Shown here: piece after piece, positions 62,319 through 64,000 of the stretch
Layout: each line of letters starts with the position of its first letter
Position numbering within the stretch: the stretch's first letter is position 1
Origin: Chryseobacterium gregarium DSM 19109
Lineage (GTDB): Bacteria > Bacteroidota > Bacteroidia > Flavobacteriales > Weeksellaceae
Direction: 5' to 3'
Assembly (NCBI RefSeq): GCF_000430845.1
Contig: NZ_AUMU01000001.1
Location: forward strand, 1-64,000
DNA: 64,000 nucleotides
Notes under the pieces: model-generated
What the model was told of the DNA's origin: nothing
Databases searched by the model: none
Seen by the model: only the letters and a program-made list of their open reading frames with translations
Position numbers and translations under genes: made by a program

Positions 62319-62780
62319 TTACCGTTTACCTTGTTGTTCATCAAAGTTATCAAAGTAGGAATAATCTTTCGTGATCAATCCGTTTTCGATCGTAAAAATT
62401 GTACAGACCGGAAGAGTGAATGCTGAATGATCAGGAGCCGTGCCGGTAGAAATAAATTCTACGATGATATGTGTGGGGCCGGAAGGATAGATCCGGATGA
62501 CCTTATCATGCAGATCGGGGAAGACTTCATTGAGCTTAGAATATTTATCTGATGTTTGCTGCCTTGTCTGCTTTACGATCCCGTCTCCTAATGACGGGTC
62601 TTTAAAGTCGGAATCTGGCGCATACATATTTGCAAGCTTGGTCCATTCATGATCATTGAAATGTTTAAAATACTGTTCAACGATCTGTTGATTGGGGGTT
62701 TTATTCACCGTTTTTTCTTTATGCTCATGACATGCGGTGAATGTAACAGCTGTTATCAATATCCATCGTAATTTTTTCAT
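62319..62780 (-). CDS. NTF2-like (SnoaL-type) lipoprotein
   Basis: A 153-aa protein with lipobox FTAC (Cys17) after MKKLRWILITAVT, then an NTF2-like fold: NQQIVEQYFKHFNDHEWTKL, MYAPDSDFKDPSLGDGIVKQ, VIRIYPSGPTHIIVEFISTG and VCTIFTIENGLITKDYSYFD. Such proteins bind small molecules or act as esterase-like enzymes; no catalytic residue stands out. Start chosen at MKKLRW; a longer in-frame start lacks a signal sequence. Membrane-anchored, ligand unknown. Confidence 0.75.
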   Translation of the reverse strand: MKKLRWILITAVTFTACHEHKEKTVNKTPNQQIVEQYFKHFNDHEWTKLANMYAPDSDFKDPSLGDGIVKQTRQQTSDKYSKLNEVFPDLHDKVIRIYPSGPTHIIVEFISTGTAPDHSAFTLPVCTIFTIENGLITKDYSYFDNFDEQQGKR

Positions 62781-63276
62781 ATATTTTATCTTTATGATCA
62801 GGACTTGTTCATATCTCATCCAACCAGGGAAATTCGTAGTGAATAAATATATAATAATAAAGTAATAGTCTGGATGATGCTTTTTAAATAATAGAAAAAT
62901 TCTTTTTCTAAGGTCAGTTCAGTAAATATATGTAAACTTTTTGTTTAGGTGAGATTGCCAATAGACCGGCAATTTTGCAGCGGAACTTAAGGAATTGATC
63001 ATCATCTGGAAACCATAAACACTAATAAACCAAGAAAAAGATTTGTCTGATTTACAACATGGAATAGAATCTCCAAAAGAAATAATCTAAGGAAATCATT
63101 TTACTGTAAAATCATTTGATAGAGAGGTTAATAGCAGCCATTGGGCCTGAATATATTTCACAAAATACAATAAGACGGTGCAGAATTTCGATTTGAGTAT
63201 CTCAGAAGTAGAAATCTGTTAGTTAGTATATATGGCTTTTCATTAATGATATATTCCGGCCGGCAGACTTTTATAT
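62781..63276. other. Intergenic stretch of about 500 bp
   Basis: AT-rich, without a supported gene. It probably holds the promoter of the NTF2-like gene; nothing else is visible. Confidence 0.5.
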
Positions 63277-63675
63277 TTAAAGCAGTACTTCATCCGGCTC
63301 ATTACCGTCACCGTCTTTAAGATACTTGGCAATCAGTTTTTCCAGTTCGTATAAATCAAAGGGCTTTCTTAAATAATCGTTTGCTTTCGATTCATTTTTC
63401 AATGCGACAATGTTAATGCTGGCGCTTATAATGATAACGGGAATGTGATCAAATTCTTTATAAGTCCTTAAAAGTTTGATCGCTTCTGTTCCTCCGATTT
63501 CCGGGATATAATTATCCATCAGAATAAGATCGGGGCGGAATTTTGAAACCCGTTCAATAATGTCATGTGAAGTTTCTGAAATCTCAACTTCATAACCTTC
63601 ATCAAAAAACACCATTGTAAGAACATCTAAAAGAGTTTTATCGTCGTCAAAAACCAATATTTTCTTTTTGTTCAT
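63277..63675 (-). CDS. Stand-alone response regulator receiver domain
   Basis: A 132-aa CheY-type receiver: acidic triad DDD at 10-12 in LVFDDDKTLLDVL, phosphoacceptor Asp54 in LILMDNYIPEIGG, Ser84 in VIIISAS and Lys104 in YLRKPFDLYELEK. There is no output domain. No histidine kinase is in the window. The C-terminal acidic tail (DGDGNEPDEVLL) is short and probably disordered. Confidence 0.9.
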   Translation of the reverse strand: MNKKKILVFDDDKTLLDVLTMVFFDEGYEVEISETSHDIIERVSKFRPDLILMDNYIPEIGGTEAIKLLRTYKEFDHIPVIIISASINIVALKNESKANDYLRKPFDLYELEKLIAKYLKDGDGNEPDEVLL

Positions 63676-64000
63676 AAACTTAATAGCAGGATTTATTGAT
63701 TGTCAAATTATTCATATCGCATTAAGCTTTACCAGCGGCTCAGGATTCATTGGCTCCGGCTGATGCTTAATAACAGACAAAGATAAAAAGAATATTTTAT
63801 AAATAAACATGAGTGTAATGCAATGCATTGAATCCGTTCATCGGTTCAAAGCCTGATTTTCAAAACGCTTATTTTATTTTGGAAGTTTGTTTTATTCTTT
63901 GTGAGGGTTAGATTTTCAAAAGAGAATAATGCAAAATAATTTCCGGCAGGCAGTGAAATGCATTTCAATAGTTTATGCCTCAAATGAAACCCTAATGAAC
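63676..64000. other. Right-end intergenic region
   Basis: No frame with support to the window edge; it is AT-rich and upstream of the receiver gene. Confidence 0.5.

Overview
The window looks like a chromosome segment of a Chryseobacterium-type member of the Flavobacteriia (Bacteroidota). This is inferred from the gene families (SusC/SusD pair, GLPGLI proteins, DUF6520, DUF6266, grasp-with-spasm peptide maturases, Rhs toxin tails, TPR-AraC regulators), from TAnnTTTG-type -7 promoter elements, and from the low GC content with more GC-rich patches. No rRNA or tRNA gene was recognised.

Layout. 1-3060: the end of an IS3 element inserted in an Rhs toxin gene, small putative immunity genes, and a second Rhs tip carrying a toxin domain with its putative immunity gene. 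3061-6250: gene debris (XRE, IS110, YwqK-like, DUF6266 and DUF2726-helicase relics). 6250-12960: a grasp-with-spasm RiPP locus (GG-leader precursor, ATP-grasp and SPASM maturases, a 52-codon gene between them, GLPGLI and lipoprotein genes, further peptide relics). 13100-13660: a small duplicated gene with an unusual promoter and a candidate small RNA. 14000-17360: two HxlR regulator modules (SDR; EthD protein), an orphan bacteriocin-like peptide and a small membrane protein. 18000-22985: a polymorphic-toxin operon with two secreted transglutaminase-like paralogues, a short Rhs-core protein with a JAB-like toxin end, and a putative immunity gene. 24000-39110: an AT-rich defence island. 39150-43025: an integrase relic, one GC-rich gene and a 2-kb array of repeated SusC leader sequences and palindromes. 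43026-50154: SusC, SusD and an S9 peptidase. 50830-64000: mostly housekeeping or accessory genes, including DUF6520/MauE, a TPR-AraC regulator, a PRISE reductase, Crp and SDR genes, an arsenic-response operon and a response regulator.

The main system is the defence island. DUF4007 (SspB-like), a P-loop ATPase (SspC-like) and a PAPS-reductase-like ATP pyrophosphatase (SspD/DndC-like) form an overlapping plus-strand operon with a membrane protein and a DEDDh exonuclease at its end. It converges, at a shared bidirectional terminator, on a minus-strand operon of cysteine desulfurase (SspA/DndA-like), a PLD-helicase of the phosphorothioation-restriction type, a 71-aa protein, a DndD-like SMC ATPase, a 152-aa protein, a GIY-YIG-like protein and a DGQHR (DndB-like) protein. 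Together they read as a DNA phosphorothioation modification system with an uncommon, partly undescribed effector set. An XRE regulator and palindromic operator candidates sit at its ends.
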